A stretch of DNA of 39,097 nt from CAZVUW01 sp964629825. GTDB taxonomy: Bacteria; Actinomycetota; Nitriliruptoria; Euzebyales; Egibacteraceae. Shown piece by piece: positions 31,341-39,097 of this stretch. The stretch is from positions 1 to 39,097 of the forward strand of contig CAZVUW010000020.1 in the NCBI GenBank assembly GCA_964629825.1, read 5' to 3'. A model generated the notes under the pieces. The model ran no database searches, was not told the origin of the DNA, and was given only the letters and a program-made list of their open reading frames with translations. The position numbers were made by a program, and so were the translations under genes. Within the stretch, counting starts at the first letter, position 1. Each line of letters begins with the position of its first letter.

Positions 31341-32725
31341 GTCAGCCCTCCCAGCAGGCTGGTCTGCGAGGCGGCGGGTGCTGCACGCGTAGCTCGGCGA
31401 GCCGAGGCGTCGCCAGGTGCGCCGGCCGCGAAGCGGGCGATGGCCGGGCGTGGCTGCCAGCCGCCGTCGCGGCGGGCGACCAGGCGGAAGCGGGCCAGCA
31501 GCGCCACGGCGTCGCGGGCCAGGTGCGCCGCTCCGGAGTGCGGCTCGTCGGAGCGCGCGGCGCCGGACTGCGGCGCCTTGGAGTGGCGCTCGCCGGACTG
31601 GCGGCCGCCGTCCGCGCCGGGGCGGTAGACCGCCGACCAGCCGCAGCGCTGCGCGTAGACGGAGATGAGCTCGCCGGCGATCATGGCGAGCTCTTCCTCG
31701 GAGACGACCGGCGGGTCCTCGCCACGCTCCAGCGCCGCGCGGGCTCTGGCGGTCAGCTGTTCGGCCAGGAGCAGCGCCGCGTGCTTGACCGTGGAGCCGC
31801 CGTCGGGGAAGGACTCGTCGCTGAGCTCCCGGTTGGCGTCCACCGCGGCGAGGCCCTCGGCGCGGCGCTCGATGACCAGGTCGACATCGCGCTCGCACAG
31901 CTCGCGCACGAACCCGAGGCTGTGCGCCAGCCAGTCGCGCTCGGCCTCGTCCAGCTCGTCGTAGTAGACGACCGGCTCGTCGAGGAGGCGGCGAACCACC
32001 CTGTGACGGGCGCGCAGGCGACGGCCCTCGTCGGTCTCGGGGTAGGCCTCGACCGGCAGGTCCTCCGGGCCGTCCACCAGGCTGGGTGACGACGGCGCGG
32101 AGATCAGCTGCCCGAGCCGACGATCGTCCACGTCGTAGAGGGCGTCGCCGCTGCCTGACAGCGCGTAGCGGTCCGCGTCACCGTCGCGCTGGCCGAGCAC
32201 GCCGAGCTCGACCAGCAGCTTGAGCGCGTCCACGAACGCGCGCCGGTCGACCATCCGGGCCGGGTCGAACGGGTCGATGCCGGCCGCTTCGGTGCTGCGG
32301 GCGGTCACAGCCTCGGCCAGGTGCTTCAGGGTCGTCTGCCCCGGGCGCTCGTCCAGCGCCGCCAGCGCCAGACAGGTGAGCGCGTACCGGCGCCGGTCGA
32401 ACGGGCGCCCGGACCGCCCGGCGGTGGCCGGCCGGGTCGCGTCGTCGGTGGCATCGGTCTTGTGCAGCCGCGCGAAGCCCCCCGAAACGTCCACGACCAG
32501 CTGCCAGCCGGTGTGGTCGGCGAACCAGTCCGTGAGCGCGCTGCGGTGGCGCACGATGGCGGCGAAGGTCTGCGGGTCCTCGCGCTGGCCGAGCAGAGGG
32601 CGGCGCAGCAGGCTCCGCACAGCCCCCTGCCGGTCGGCCGCGGCGGCGTCGTCCTGGGCACGGCGCACGCCGTCCGTCGTGGCCCGCGCGCCGTCCCGCG
32701 CCTCGTGGCCGGTCACGGTGGTCAT
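31337..32725 (-). CDS. jetB: Wadjet type II subunit JetB (TIGR02678; DUF2398)
   Basis: A 462-residue accessory subunit corresponding to the kite/MukE-like member of the complex. Characteristic segments are RSLLRRPLLGQREDPQTFAAIVRH, then LTDWFADHTGWQLVVD, FDRRRYALTCLALAALD, and EPVVYYDELDEAERDWLAHS. The ATG at 32725 overlaps the jetA stop by 4 bp. Near the C-terminus a degenerate 10-residue repeat (SGERHSKAPQ, SGAARSDEPH, SGAAHL) sits between GWSAVYRPGADGGRQ and the final helix-turn-helix-like part ARDAVALLARFRLVARRDGGW. This insert looks species-specific. Confidence 0.9.
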   Translation of the reverse strand: MTTVTGHEARDGARATTDGVRRAQDDAAAADRQGAVRSLLRRPLLGQREDPQTFAAIVRHRSALTDWFADHTGWQLVVDVSGGFARLHKTDATDDATRPATAGRSGRPFDRRRYALTCLALAALDERPGQTTLKHLAEAVTARSTEAAGIDPFDPARMVDRRAFVDALKLLVELGVLGQRDGDADRYALSGSGDALYDVDDRRLGQLISAPSSPSLVDGPEDLPVEAYPETDEGRRLRARHRVVRRLLDEPVVYYDELDEAERDWLAHSLGFVRELCERDVDLVIERRAEGLAAVDANRELSDESFPDGGSTVKHAALLLAEQLTARARAALERGEDPPVVSEEELAMIAGELISVYAQRCGWSAVYRPGADGGRQSGERHSKAPQSGAARSDEPHSGAAHLARDAVALLARFRLVARRDGGWQPRPAIARFAAGAPGDASARRATRAAPAASQTSLLGGLT

Positions 32726-34317
32726 CGCGCCGCCTCCGAACGGCGGGCTGGGGCGTGGGCGGCGGCCGCATCGGTCACGGCGACGCGGTAGTCCGGTGCG
32801 TGCAACAGCCCCGACGGCGTGCGCAGGCGGCAGGCGGCGCCGTCCTCGGGAGGGTGCAGCGTCACCAGCAGGCGGCCGTCGAGCGTGCGCGTGCTCCTGG
32901 CGCCGTCGGCGTCGCGGGGTGCCGCCAGGGCAGCGTCCAGCAGCGACAGCAGCAGGTCGAACTCGCCGGCGTCCAGCTGCGCCAGGCTCGACAGGCGCAG
33001 CGGATGGTCGGCGAAGCGGGTGAGGGCGGCCTCCACCTGCTCCCGTTCGCGGCGCGCCTTGGCGGCCAGCCAGCGCCGCTGGCTGGAGAAGTCGGAGGCG
33101 CGAGGGTGCCGGCCACCCGTCGACACGCGGCCGTGGCTGCGCAGCCTGGCCGGGACCTCGACGGGCTCGGCGTCCCACCAGCTCGTCCGCGTCGCGGTGC
33201 GCTCCGGGTCCTCCTCGGCGAGGTAGGTGTGCCGTGCGCCGTGCAGCCCGAACGCGGTGCGCCACAGGCGGTGCGCGGCCTCGTCGTCGGCGCACTCGGA
33301 GAACCAGCGGGCCAGCGTGAGGAAGTCGGTGGTCCGGTCGACGGCGCGGCCGCGCCGGTCGTTGAGGCGGCCGAGGGTCCGGGTCAGCGTGAGCACCGCG
33401 CCGACCGCGAAGTCGGCCAGCCGCTCCACGGTGGGCGGTTCGTTGCCCTCGCCGGTGAACCAGCGCGCGACGCCGCGCCAGCGGGCGCGCTGCTCGGCGG
33501 CCCAGCGCTGCCGGGCCGCGCCGTCGCCGTCGAAGTCGGGCAGGTCGGCCGAGGTGGCGGCGACGTCGATGAGCCGCTCGACGCCCGCGGCTTCGACGGT
33601 CGCGAGGTTGGCGGTGATCTCCTCGGCCAGGCGCCGCAGCTGCTCGACGAAGCGCGAGATGTACGCCAGGACCGCCTGCTTGTAGGCGATGAAGCGGGCG
33701 TCGTCCTCGCCGCGGTCCTCGCCGCCGCCGGTGACCATGCCGCCGAGGTCGGTCATGAACCGGTTGGCCTCGTGCGTGAGCGTCTCGAAGGCGGCGTTGA
33801 CGTCGTGCAGGGCTCGGAGCAGCTCGTCGGGGTCCTTGTGAACCGCCGCGGTCGCCAGCGCCGCCAGGCCGTCGCGGATCTTCACCAGCATGTTGGCCTG
33901 CAGGGAGCCGGAGCGGCCGACCGTGGCCTCGACCTCGTTGACGGCGCGGTGGGCGGCCTCGCCGACGTCGGTCAGGTGGTAGACGAGCCGCCGGCGGTAG
34001 AAGTCGGACAGCCGCTCCACCCCGGCGGGGTCGGCCGTGGCGGCCAGGTTGCCCCAGGCCACGAGCTGGTCGAGGACCTGGGTCTCGAGCGCCTCCAGGT
34101 CTTCCACCTCGACGACGTAGCCGCCCGCTCGAAGCTCGCGCAGGATCTCGTCGGGGCGCAGCTCGATGACGTAGCGCTGCATCGCGTCGGCGCACACCTG
34201 GAGGACCGCGCGGTACGTCGGCGCGTTCGGCGCGGTGGCATACCGGAACGCGTCCACGCGCCCCAGCAGCCGCCGCGCCAGCGGCACGACCGGCGCCCGT
34301 CCCTGCTCGTCGGGCAC
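32722..34317 (-). CDS. jetA: Wadjet type II subunit JetA (TIGR02677; DUF2397)
   Basis: A 531-residue subunit equivalent to the kleisin/MukF-like part of the complex. It begins LLGRVDAFRYATAPNAPTYRAVLQVCADA, and has RLSDFYRRRLVYHLTDVGEAAHRAVNEVE and a helical middle with LYVSRF-like AVLAYISRFVEQLRRLAEEI, all matching TIGR02677. The start is GTG at 34317 with AGGAGGT seven nt upstream, an excellent ribosome-binding site. It is the first gene of the operon jetABCD. The 241 bp between it and the divergent zinc-ribbon gene should hold the operon promoter, but I see no convincing -35/-10 pair. Confidence 0.9.
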   Translation of the reverse strand: MPDEQGRAPVVPLARRLLGRVDAFRYATAPNAPTYRAVLQVCADAMQRYVIELRPDEILRELRAGGYVVEVEDLEALETQVLDQLVAWGNLAATADPAGVERLSDFYRRRLVYHLTDVGEAAHRAVNEVEATVGRSGSLQANMLVKIRDGLAALATAAVHKDPDELLRALHDVNAAFETLTHEANRFMTDLGGMVTGGGEDRGEDDARFIAYKQAVLAYISRFVEQLRRLAEEITANLATVEAAGVERLIDVAATSADLPDFDGDGAARQRWAAEQRARWRGVARWFTGEGNEPPTVERLADFAVGAVLTLTRTLGRLNDRRGRAVDRTTDFLTLARWFSECADDEAAHRLWRTAFGLHGARHTYLAEEDPERTATRTSWWDAEPVEVPARLRSHGRVSTGGRHPRASDFSSQRRWLAAKARREREQVEAALTRFADHPLRLSSLAQLDAGEFDLLLSLLDAALAAPRDADGARSTRTLDGRLLVTLHPPEDGAACRLRTPSGLLHAPDYRVAVTDAAAAHAPARRSEAAR

Positions 34318-34558
34318 TGCGATGACCTCCTGCTCGGGAGCGCCGCCATGGTGGCACAGGGCTGTGACAGTGACCCGCAGGCGACGTGACCGCAGAGCCC
34401 GGGCGGATCGACCCGGCCCAGCCGGGCATCAACGGTGGGAGGCTGAGTTGGTGCCGACCCTGCTGCCACACGACGCGTAGCTCCTGAGCTCGATGGCTCC
34501 CCAGCTGTCACACCACTCACTCACGCTGACTCCATGACCGAGAACCTGGAGGGCGACC

Positions 34559-34855
34559 ATGGCGATCTGCACCGACTGCCAGCGGGAGATGACCGAGGCC
34601 GCGACCTGCACAGTGCAGGCGATCCGCATCGGGGAGGCCGTGTACCGGCGCTTCCGCTGGAGTCCTGGTCGCGGATGGAGGGCGCAGAGGTGCGGTGACT
34701 GCGGTGTGCGGCCGGGTGGTTGGCACCATCTGGGCTGCGACGTCGAGCGCTGCCCTGCCTGCCGCGGGCAGCTCATATGCTGCGAATGCACCGCCGAAGA
34801 CGGTGACGGGTTCGCCTCTGAGCTCGCGCCCGTCCTTCCACGGCCCACGCCTTAG
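34559..34855 (+). CDS. Small cysteine-rich zinc-ribbon protein
   Basis: A 98-residue protein with Cys pairs spaced like zinc knuckles: CTDC at residues 4-7, CGDC, CDVERCPAC and CCEC. HHLGCDVERCPACRGQLICC resembles a conserved actinobacterial and phage family of unknown function. The ATG at 34559 is preceded by GGAGG. It is divergent from jetA and lies just upstream of the RecQ-like gene in the same direction, so it may be a small accessory factor of that unit; this is inference. Confidence 0.75.
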   Translation: MAICTDCQREMTEAATCTVQAIRIGEAVYRRFRWSPGRGWRAQRCGDCGVRPGGWHHLGCDVERCPACRGQLICCECTAEDGDGFASELAPVLPRPTP

Positions 34856-34911
34856 GAGGGGGCTGTTACCACGGTCCAACCGACGGCGGGCCTCCCCGGG
34901 TGTGGAAGACC

Positions 34912-36987
34912 ATGACTGATACAACCACCACACGAGAGCGTGCGAAGGCGCTGCTTCGCGCCGTCGCCGGGCCGTCCGCCACCTTTCGGGAGGGCCAGCT
35001 CGAGAGCATCCTTGCACTTGTGGACAGCCGCGGCCGGCTCCTTCTGGTGCAGCGGACCGGCTGGGGCAAGAGCGTCGTCTACTTCATCGCGACCCGGCTG
35101 CTGCGGGAGCAAGGCGCCGGTCCGACGCTCCTGATCTCGCCGCTCCTCGCATTGATGCGGAACCAGATCGCGATGGCCGAGCGGGCCGGGGTGCGCGCCG
35201 CGACGATCAACAGCTCCAACCGATCGGAGTGGGATCAGGTCATCGACGATCTGCGCCAAAACGTCATCGACCTGCTCCTCGTCTCCCCGGAGCGCCTCAA
35301 CAACCTCGACTTCCGCAGCGAGGTCCTCCCGGTGGCGACGGCGCGCTCCGGCCTCCTGGTGGTGGACGAGGTCCACTGCATCAGCGATTGGGGGCACGAC
35401 TTCCGCCCCGACTACCGCCGGGTCGCTCGAGTGCTGAACCTGGTCCCCGCCGGCGTGCCGGTTCTCGGCACCACCGCCACCGCCAACGATCGTGTGATCG
35501 CAGATGTGACCGAGCAGCTCGGCCTCGACCTGGCGGTGCACAGAGGAGATCTGGACCGCGACAGCCTGCGACTGTTCGTGGCAGTGCTGCCCGACCAGGC
35601 TGAGCGCATGGCGTGGCTGGCGACCTACCTGCCGAGGCTGCCGGGCAGCGGGATCGTCTACTGCCTGACCGTCGCCGATGCCCGTCGCGTCGCGTCGTGG
35701 CTGCGGACCCAGGGCATCGAGGCTGACCCTTATTACGGGAGCATGGACTCGGACGCTCGTGTCGTCGTGGAGCAGCGCCTGCTCGACAACCAGGTCAAGG
35801 CCGTGGTGGCGACCTCGGCGCTTGGCATGGGGTTCGACAAGCCCGACCTCGGCTTCGTCGTGCACTTCCAGGCTCCCGGGTCGGCCGTCTCCTACTACCA
35901 GCAGGTGGGGCGCGCCGGGCGGGCGATCGACCTCGCCTACGGAATCCTCCTAGCGGGGGTCGAGGACGCCGACATCCACGACTACTTCATCGACTCGGCG
36001 TTCCCCCCGCGGGCGCAGGCCGAGGAGGTGATAGCCCTCCTCGACGACGCGGCCGCTCCGATCCCAGTGTCGCGGATCGAGTCGCTGGTCAACGTCCGCC
36101 GCACCCGCCTGGAGGGGATGCTGAAGATCCTCGAGGTCGAGGGAGCGGTCGAGCGCACCCGCAACGGCTGGCTGCGTACTCTGCGTCCCTGGCGCTACGA
36201 CGAGGAGCGAACTTCGCGCGTCACCGCGCAACGACGCCTGGAGCAGGCTGCGATGCGCAGCTACGTCGAGACGACCGGCTGCCTCATGCAGTTCCTTCGT
36301 GAGCAGCTCGACGATCCCGCCGCCCGGCCGTGCGGGCGGTGCAACAGGTGCACAGGCACCGAGCTGCCTTTAGACCTGGCACCCGCTCTCGTCGCCGCAG
36401 CGACCGAGCACCTGCGCTGGCAGACCCTGGAGATCGCCTCACGTAAACGGTGGCCGGTCGGCCTGGAGGCGGTGTCCGGCGCCATACCGGCCGAGCTGCG
36501 ACCAGAGCAGGGCCGCGCGCTGTCGGTCTACGGCGACGCCGGATGGGGGCGCCTGGTGCGTTCCGGAAAGTTCGAGGACGGGCGCTTCGCCGACGCGCTC
36601 GCGGATGCGGCAGCCGAGCTGGTGTCGCGTCGCTGGGTGCCTGAGCCCTTCCCCCGCTGGGTGACCTGCGTGCCGTCCCTGCGCCACCCCGATCTGGTGC
36701 CTGACCTCGCACGGCGTGTCGCCGAGCGTCTGGAGATCCCGTTCCGCCCGGTCCTTGCGAAGATCCGCGACACCTATCCGCAGAAGGACATGGAGAACAG
36801 CGCGCAACAGGCGGCGAACGTCTATGGAGCCTTCGCGCTCACTGAGGAACCAGGCGTGGATCCGGTGCTGCTGGTCGACGACATCGTCGATTCGCGCTGG
36901 ACGTTCACTGTGGTCTCGGCGCTGCTGAGGAGCGCAGGCAGCGGGCCCGTCCACCTGTTCGCGCTCGCCGACGCTTCGTACGGGTGA
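34912..36987 (+). CDS. RecQ-family DNA helicase with phosphoribosyltransferase-like C-terminus
   Basis: A 691-residue protein. The helicase core has a RecQ-like opening FREGQLESILALV, Walker A TGWGKS (residues 49-54), DEVHCISDWGHDFRPDY (box II, from residue 152), and a C-terminal helicase lobe with GIVYCLTVADARRVA, VVATSALGMGFDKPDLGFVVHFQAPGS and YYQQVGRAGRA. The Cys4 cluster CLMQFLR...CGRCNRC is the RecQ zinc site. The last ~110 residues are not an HRDC domain. They contain VLLVDDIVDSRWTF (Asp656, Asp657, Asp660), the PRPP-binding motif of phosphoribosyltransferases. I chose the ATG at 34912; a GTG at 34900 is in frame. The DprA-like gene starts 32 nt after the stop, so the two are probably one operon. 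Confidence 0.88.
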   Translation: MTDTTTTRERAKALLRAVAGPSATFREGQLESILALVDSRGRLLLVQRTGWGKSVVYFIATRLLREQGAGPTLLISPLLALMRNQIAMAERAGVRAATINSSNRSEWDQVIDDLRQNVIDLLLVSPERLNNLDFRSEVLPVATARSGLLVVDEVHCISDWGHDFRPDYRRVARVLNLVPAGVPVLGTTATANDRVIADVTEQLGLDLAVHRGDLDRDSLRLFVAVLPDQAERMAWLATYLPRLPGSGIVYCLTVADARRVASWLRTQGIEADPYYGSMDSDARVVVEQRLLDNQVKAVVATSALGMGFDKPDLGFVVHFQAPGSAVSYYQQVGRAGRAIDLAYGILLAGVEDADIHDYFIDSAFPPRAQAEEVIALLDDAAAPIPVSRIESLVNVRRTRLEGMLKILEVEGAVERTRNGWLRTLRPWRYDEERTSRVTAQRRLEQAAMRSYVETTGCLMQFLREQLDDPAARPCGRCNRCTGTELPLDLAPALVAAATEHLRWQTLEIASRKRWPVGLEAVSGAIPAELRPEQGRALSVYGDAGWGRLVRSGKFEDGRFADALADAAAELVSRRWVPEPFPRWVTCVPSLRHPDLVPDLARRVAERLEIPFRPVLAKIRDTYPQKDMENSAQQAANVYGAFALTEEPGVDPVLLVDDIVDSRWTFTVVSALLRSAGSGPVHLFALADASYG

Positions 36988-37019
36988 TGCCGCAGGTGAC
37001 GTGAGACAATGGGGCGCAA

Positions 37020-37958
37020 ATGACCGGTCGATCCAACAGCTCGCTTGCTTCCCTGCTGCTGACCAACCGCCTGGTCGACTCCGGGGCAAAGCCGCTGACT
37101 TCAAGGGATTACTGGAACCTCCTCCAGGCGGTCGAGGACCCGGCCGACCTGCTCGGTGTCGGGGCCCGGGACCTGGCAGCGAACTGGCAGCTGCGCCCGG
37201 ATGTGGCGGAGCGGATAGGTCGTCTCCTGGACGCCGGAACGGCGCTTGCGGTGGAGCTGGAGCACCTCGAGCAGCAGGGTCTCCAGGCTGTGTCGCCATT
37301 CGACCCGGCGTATCCATCGCGGCTGCGTAAGCGGCTCGGCTCGACGGCGCCTCCCCTGCTGTATGTCGCGGGCCCGGACGCCCTGTTGGGGGACCCTGGG
37401 GTCGCCGTGGTCGGATCCCGCAACGTCGACGACCAGGGGGCGGCGGTCGCCAGGCAGGCCGCTGAGCTGATCGCCCGGCATGGCCAGACGGTGATCTCGG
37501 GTGGAGCCAAGGGAGTCGATCAGCTGGCCATGGACGCAGCTCGCGACGCAGGGGGTGCAGTGGTGGGGGTGCTCGCAGCTGCCCTGAACCGCCGGCTGCG
37601 CGACCCAGACATCCGGCGGGCAATAGCCGCGGGTCGGCTCTGCCTGATCACGCCGTACAAGCCCAGCGCTGGGTTCTCCGTGGCGAATGCCATGGCGCGC
37701 AACAAGATCATCTACGCGCTGGCGCGCGTGACGCTGGTCGTCGCCGCCGACGCGGATCGGGGTGGGACCTGGGAGGGCGCTGTTGAGGCCCTCCGCCGAG
37801 GGTTCGGAGCAGCCGCCGTGTGGACTGGAGCAGGTGCCGGTCCCGGCAACACTCCGCTCATCGAGCGCGGCGCCATCCCGGTCGACGACCTCGCGCAGCT
37901 GTTCGACGCCAACGTCCAAGCGCCCTTTGCCAAGGAGCAGCTACAGCTCGGGATCTAG
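37020..37958 (+). CDS. DprA/Smf-like protein (SLOG superfamily)
   Basis: A 312-residue protein with the DprA Rossmann-like core. VAVVGSRNVDDQG carries the GSR motif (residues 132-134), then TVISGGAKGVDQLAMDAA, LITPYKPSAGFSVANAMARNKIIYALARVTLVVAADADRGGTWEGA. The N-terminal ~90 residues resemble the DprA helical region. The C-terminal winged helix of typical DprA is absent. DprA normally loads RecA on single-stranded DNA during transformation, but no competence genes are near. SLOG-fold proteins also act as nucleotide sensors in defence systems. With the RecQ-phosphoribosyltransferase gene upstream, a defence or nucleic-acid-processing role is more likely than competence. Confidence 0.87.
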   Translation: MTGRSNSSLASLLLTNRLVDSGAKPLTSRDYWNLLQAVEDPADLLGVGARDLAANWQLRPDVAERIGRLLDAGTALAVELEHLEQQGLQAVSPFDPAYPSRLRKRLGSTAPPLLYVAGPDALLGDPGVAVVGSRNVDDQGAAVARQAAELIARHGQTVISGGAKGVDQLAMDAARDAGGAVVGVLAAALNRRLRDPDIRRAIAAGRLCLITPYKPSAGFSVANAMARNKIIYALARVTLVVAADADRGGTWEGAVEALRRGFGAAAVWTGAGAGPGNTPLIERGAIPVDDLAQLFDANVQAPFAKEQLQLGI

Positions 37959-38005
37959 CAGTGATCCATGGTTCACCCGTGCGACCTCCCCGCTGCTCCA
38001 TCCGG

Positions 38006-38065
38006 CAGGCACAGCTTGACGCTCAGGCCGCACTCGATGAAGCGCGGGAGGAGTTTGGCGAGTGA
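38006..38065 (+). pseudogene. Antitoxin-like tail (VapB-type remnant)
   Basis: A short in-frame stretch reads RQAQLDAQAALDEAREEFGE and stops at 38063-38065, overlapping the start of a VapC-like fragment. The acidic, helical ending and the overlap fit an antitoxin C-terminus. The sequence upstream in this frame lies inside the DprA-like gene and is not antitoxin-like, so the gene has lost its front part. Confidence 0.4.
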
Positions 38066-38106
38066 TCGTGCTCGACTCCTCGGCTCTCGTGGACGGTGCC
38101 GGCTGA
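38062..38106 (+). pseudogene. VapC-like PIN-domain N-terminal remnant
   Basis: GTG at 38062 opens VIVLDSSALVDGAG and then a stop. The segment MIVLDSSALVD is the classic N-terminus of PIN-domain ribonuclease toxins, with the first catalytic Asp. The rest is missing. With the overlapping antitoxin-like tail, this looks like a vapBC pair cut by a rearrangement near the integrase. Confidence 0.55.
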
Positions 38107-38158
38107 ACAGCACAAGCCGTGAGTCCTTGGGGAGTTGAGTCGGCGGGGGTGTGCGGGC

Positions 38159-39097
38159 TCAGTCGCCAAGCCCACGGATACCGCCGTTGACGTCTCCCAG
38201 GACGTGCTCGGCGAACCGTTCCACGGCCTCGGCGTCCATCGCCGGTAGGACGTGTGCGTAGATGTCCATCGTCAGCTGCGCGCTGGCGTGTCCGAGCCGT
38301 TCGCTGACGACCTTCACGGGCACGCCGGCCTGCAGCATCGCTGTGGCATGGAAGTGGCGGAGGTCATGCAGGCGCTTCCGCGGTACTGGTAGCTGGTTGA
38401 CCGTATGCCGGAAGCTGTTGGACACCGCGTCCGGCGACAGGTGCCGACCGCTCTCGCCCGTGAACACCAGGTCCCAGCGGTTCTCCCAGCACGGTCCCCG
38501 CTCACGTTGCCACGCGGCCTGGCGAGACCGTTGACGGCGCAGCACGTGGACGGTGAAGGGATCCAGGTGGAGGGTCCGCGACCGGCCCGTCTTGGTCTCC
38601 TTGAGGCGTGCGTGGCCGCGAACGATCGTCAGGCTGCGACGCACACGCAGCACCCCACCCTCGAGGTCGACGTCAGCCCAGCGCAGCCCGAGCAGCTCTC
38701 CACGGCGCATGCCCGTGAACGCCGCCACCGCCCACAGCGGCCCGAGCCTGTGGTCGTGCGTGCCCTCGAGGAAGACGCGGAGTTGCTCGGGGGTCCACAC
38801 CGTCCGCTCGTGGTCGGGGTCGCCCGCATCGACGTGGTCGATCCTCGGCAGCGTCGCGCCGGTGGCGGGGTTGGTGGTGAGGGTGCCGAGCGCGACGCCC
38901 TCGGCCCATGCCTTGTGCAGGATGCCGTGGACGTACTCGACCGTGCGCATCGACAGAGGCCGTCCGCCCGCGCCGCCGCCGGCGAACAGCCGCGCGTACA
39001 GGCGGTTCAGGTCCCTCGTCGTGACCTCCTCGATGGGCAGCTCGCCCAGGTGCGGCTCCACGTAGCGGCGGACCGTGCCGCGGTAGGAATCCCAGGT
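38159..39097 (-). CDS. Tyrosine-family site-specific integrase, N-terminus beyond the window
   Basis: The frame is open to the window edge, reading TWDSYRGTVRRYVEPHLGEL at its visible start, so the gene is partial at 39097. It is a phage-type tyrosine recombinase. The visible part covers the end of the SAM-like core-binding domain and the whole catalytic domain. Catalytic residues are Arg in FTGMRRGELLGLRWADV, then HDLRHFHATAMLQAG, GHASAQLTMDIYAHVL with the nucleophile Tyr. No tRNA or direct-repeat attachment site is visible in the 200 bp beyond its stop. It marks the edge of an integrated element. Confidence 0.93.
   Translation of the reverse strand, partial: TWDSYRGTVRRYVEPHLGELPIEEVTTRDLNRLYARLFAGGGAGGRPLSMRTVEYVHGILHKAWAEGVALGTLTTNPATGATLPRIDHVDAGDPDHERTVWTPEQLRVFLEGTHDHRLGPLWAVAAFTGMRRGELLGLRWADVDLEGGVLRVRRSLTIVRGHARLKETKTGRSRTLHLDPFTVHVLRRQRSRQAAWQRERGPCWENRWDLVFTGESGRHLSPDAVSNSFRHTVNQLPVPRKRLHDLRHFHATAMLQAGVPVKVVSERLGHASAQLTMDIYAHVLPAMDAEAVERFAEHVLGDVNGGIRGLGD

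Noticed and set aside
27024..31628. 1,534-codon plus-strand open frame over jetC
   Set aside because: It is the shadow of the Wadjet ATPase gene. The minus-strand frame has Walker A, signature and Walker B motifs; the plus-strand product has none.
32755..34389. 544-codon plus-strand open frame over jetA
   Set aside because: It is antisense to the recognisable JetA protein, has a biased composition and no domain.
31337..34471. A single 1,044-codon minus-strand frame read as one fused protein covering jetB and more
   Set aside because: The part beyond 32725 is out of frame with jetA and has the composition of a shadow. JetB has its own ATG that overlaps the jetA stop by 4 bp.
37020..37958. 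DprA-like gene as part of a natural-competence locus
   Set aside because: No comE, comF, recA or topA neighbour is present, and the usual C-terminal winged helix is missing. The neighbours point to defence instead.
1..39097. CRISPR arrays, rRNA or tRNA genes
   Set aside because: No regularly spaced identical repeats with unique spacers were seen, and no sequence that I could fold with confidence into a tRNA cloverleaf or recognise as rRNA. The only strong tandem repeats are the coding repeats of the giant gene.

Overview
This is a GC-rich window (roughly 70% G+C) from an actinobacterium-like genome. The lineage rests on gene content: an ECF42-type sigma factor with DGPF/YciI partner proteins, a secreted protein ending in three CWB2 cell-wall-binding repeats, GTG starts, and type II Wadjet genes. 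I cannot name the genus; a less-studied actinobacterial class is possible. Two runs of exactly 100 N (21732-21831 and 25363-25462) are scaffold gaps, so the sequence is a draft assembly, and each gap hides part of a gene.

Layout. 156-2257 (minus): an ECF42-like sigma factor and two DGPF/YciI proteins. Each DGPF gene has the same promoter, TGTCGA-N13-CGTTCGT, which suggests an autoregulated sigma regulon. 2445-5571 (plus): an HtpX-like M48 protease and a NatA/NatB-type ABC exporter. 5677-6527 (minus): an ArsR repressor with an SRPBCC/AHSA1 protein; two copies of a 16-bp operator flank the core promoter. 6802-20736 (plus): one gene for a 4,644-residue secreted protein. It combines a cupredoxin-like domain that has lost its copper ligands, a subtilisin-like protease, an SGNH hydrolase, calcium-loop segments, PKD/Ig modules, a CAP domain, a seven-repeat propeller, seven carboxypeptidase-regulatory-like modules, five InlB-B-like repeats and three CWB2 repeats. 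A pair of palindromic DNA elements lies in frame inside it. 20876-21238: a DUF1801 protein.

21360-25250 (plus): a large protein of unknown function. Its N-terminus resembles cargo of extracellular contractile injection systems (eCIS). It then has a J-domain-like HPD segment, about twelve degenerate 60-67-residue helical repeats each built around a Phe-Cys motif, and an unassigned C-terminal domain that may be a toxin. A truncated Uma2-family nuclease follows.

25984-34317 (minus): a complete four-gene type II Wadjet system in the order JetA, JetB, JetC, JetD, with 4-bp overlaps at the first two junctions. Wadjet is an SMC-like complex plus a Toprim nuclease that cleaves invading circular plasmids. 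34559-37958 (plus): a small zinc-ribbon protein, a RecQ-family helicase fused to a phosphoribosyltransferase-like C-terminus, and a DprA/Smf-like protein. 37959-39097: a VapBC toxin-antitoxin remnant and a tyrosine recombinase running off the window edge. The right-hand third therefore looks like a defence island bounded by an integrase.

The best candidates for undescribed biology are the eCIS-cargo-like repeat protein, the RecQ-phosphoribosyltransferase/DprA pair beside Wadjet, the giant multi-enzyme surface protein, and the in-frame palindromic element pair.
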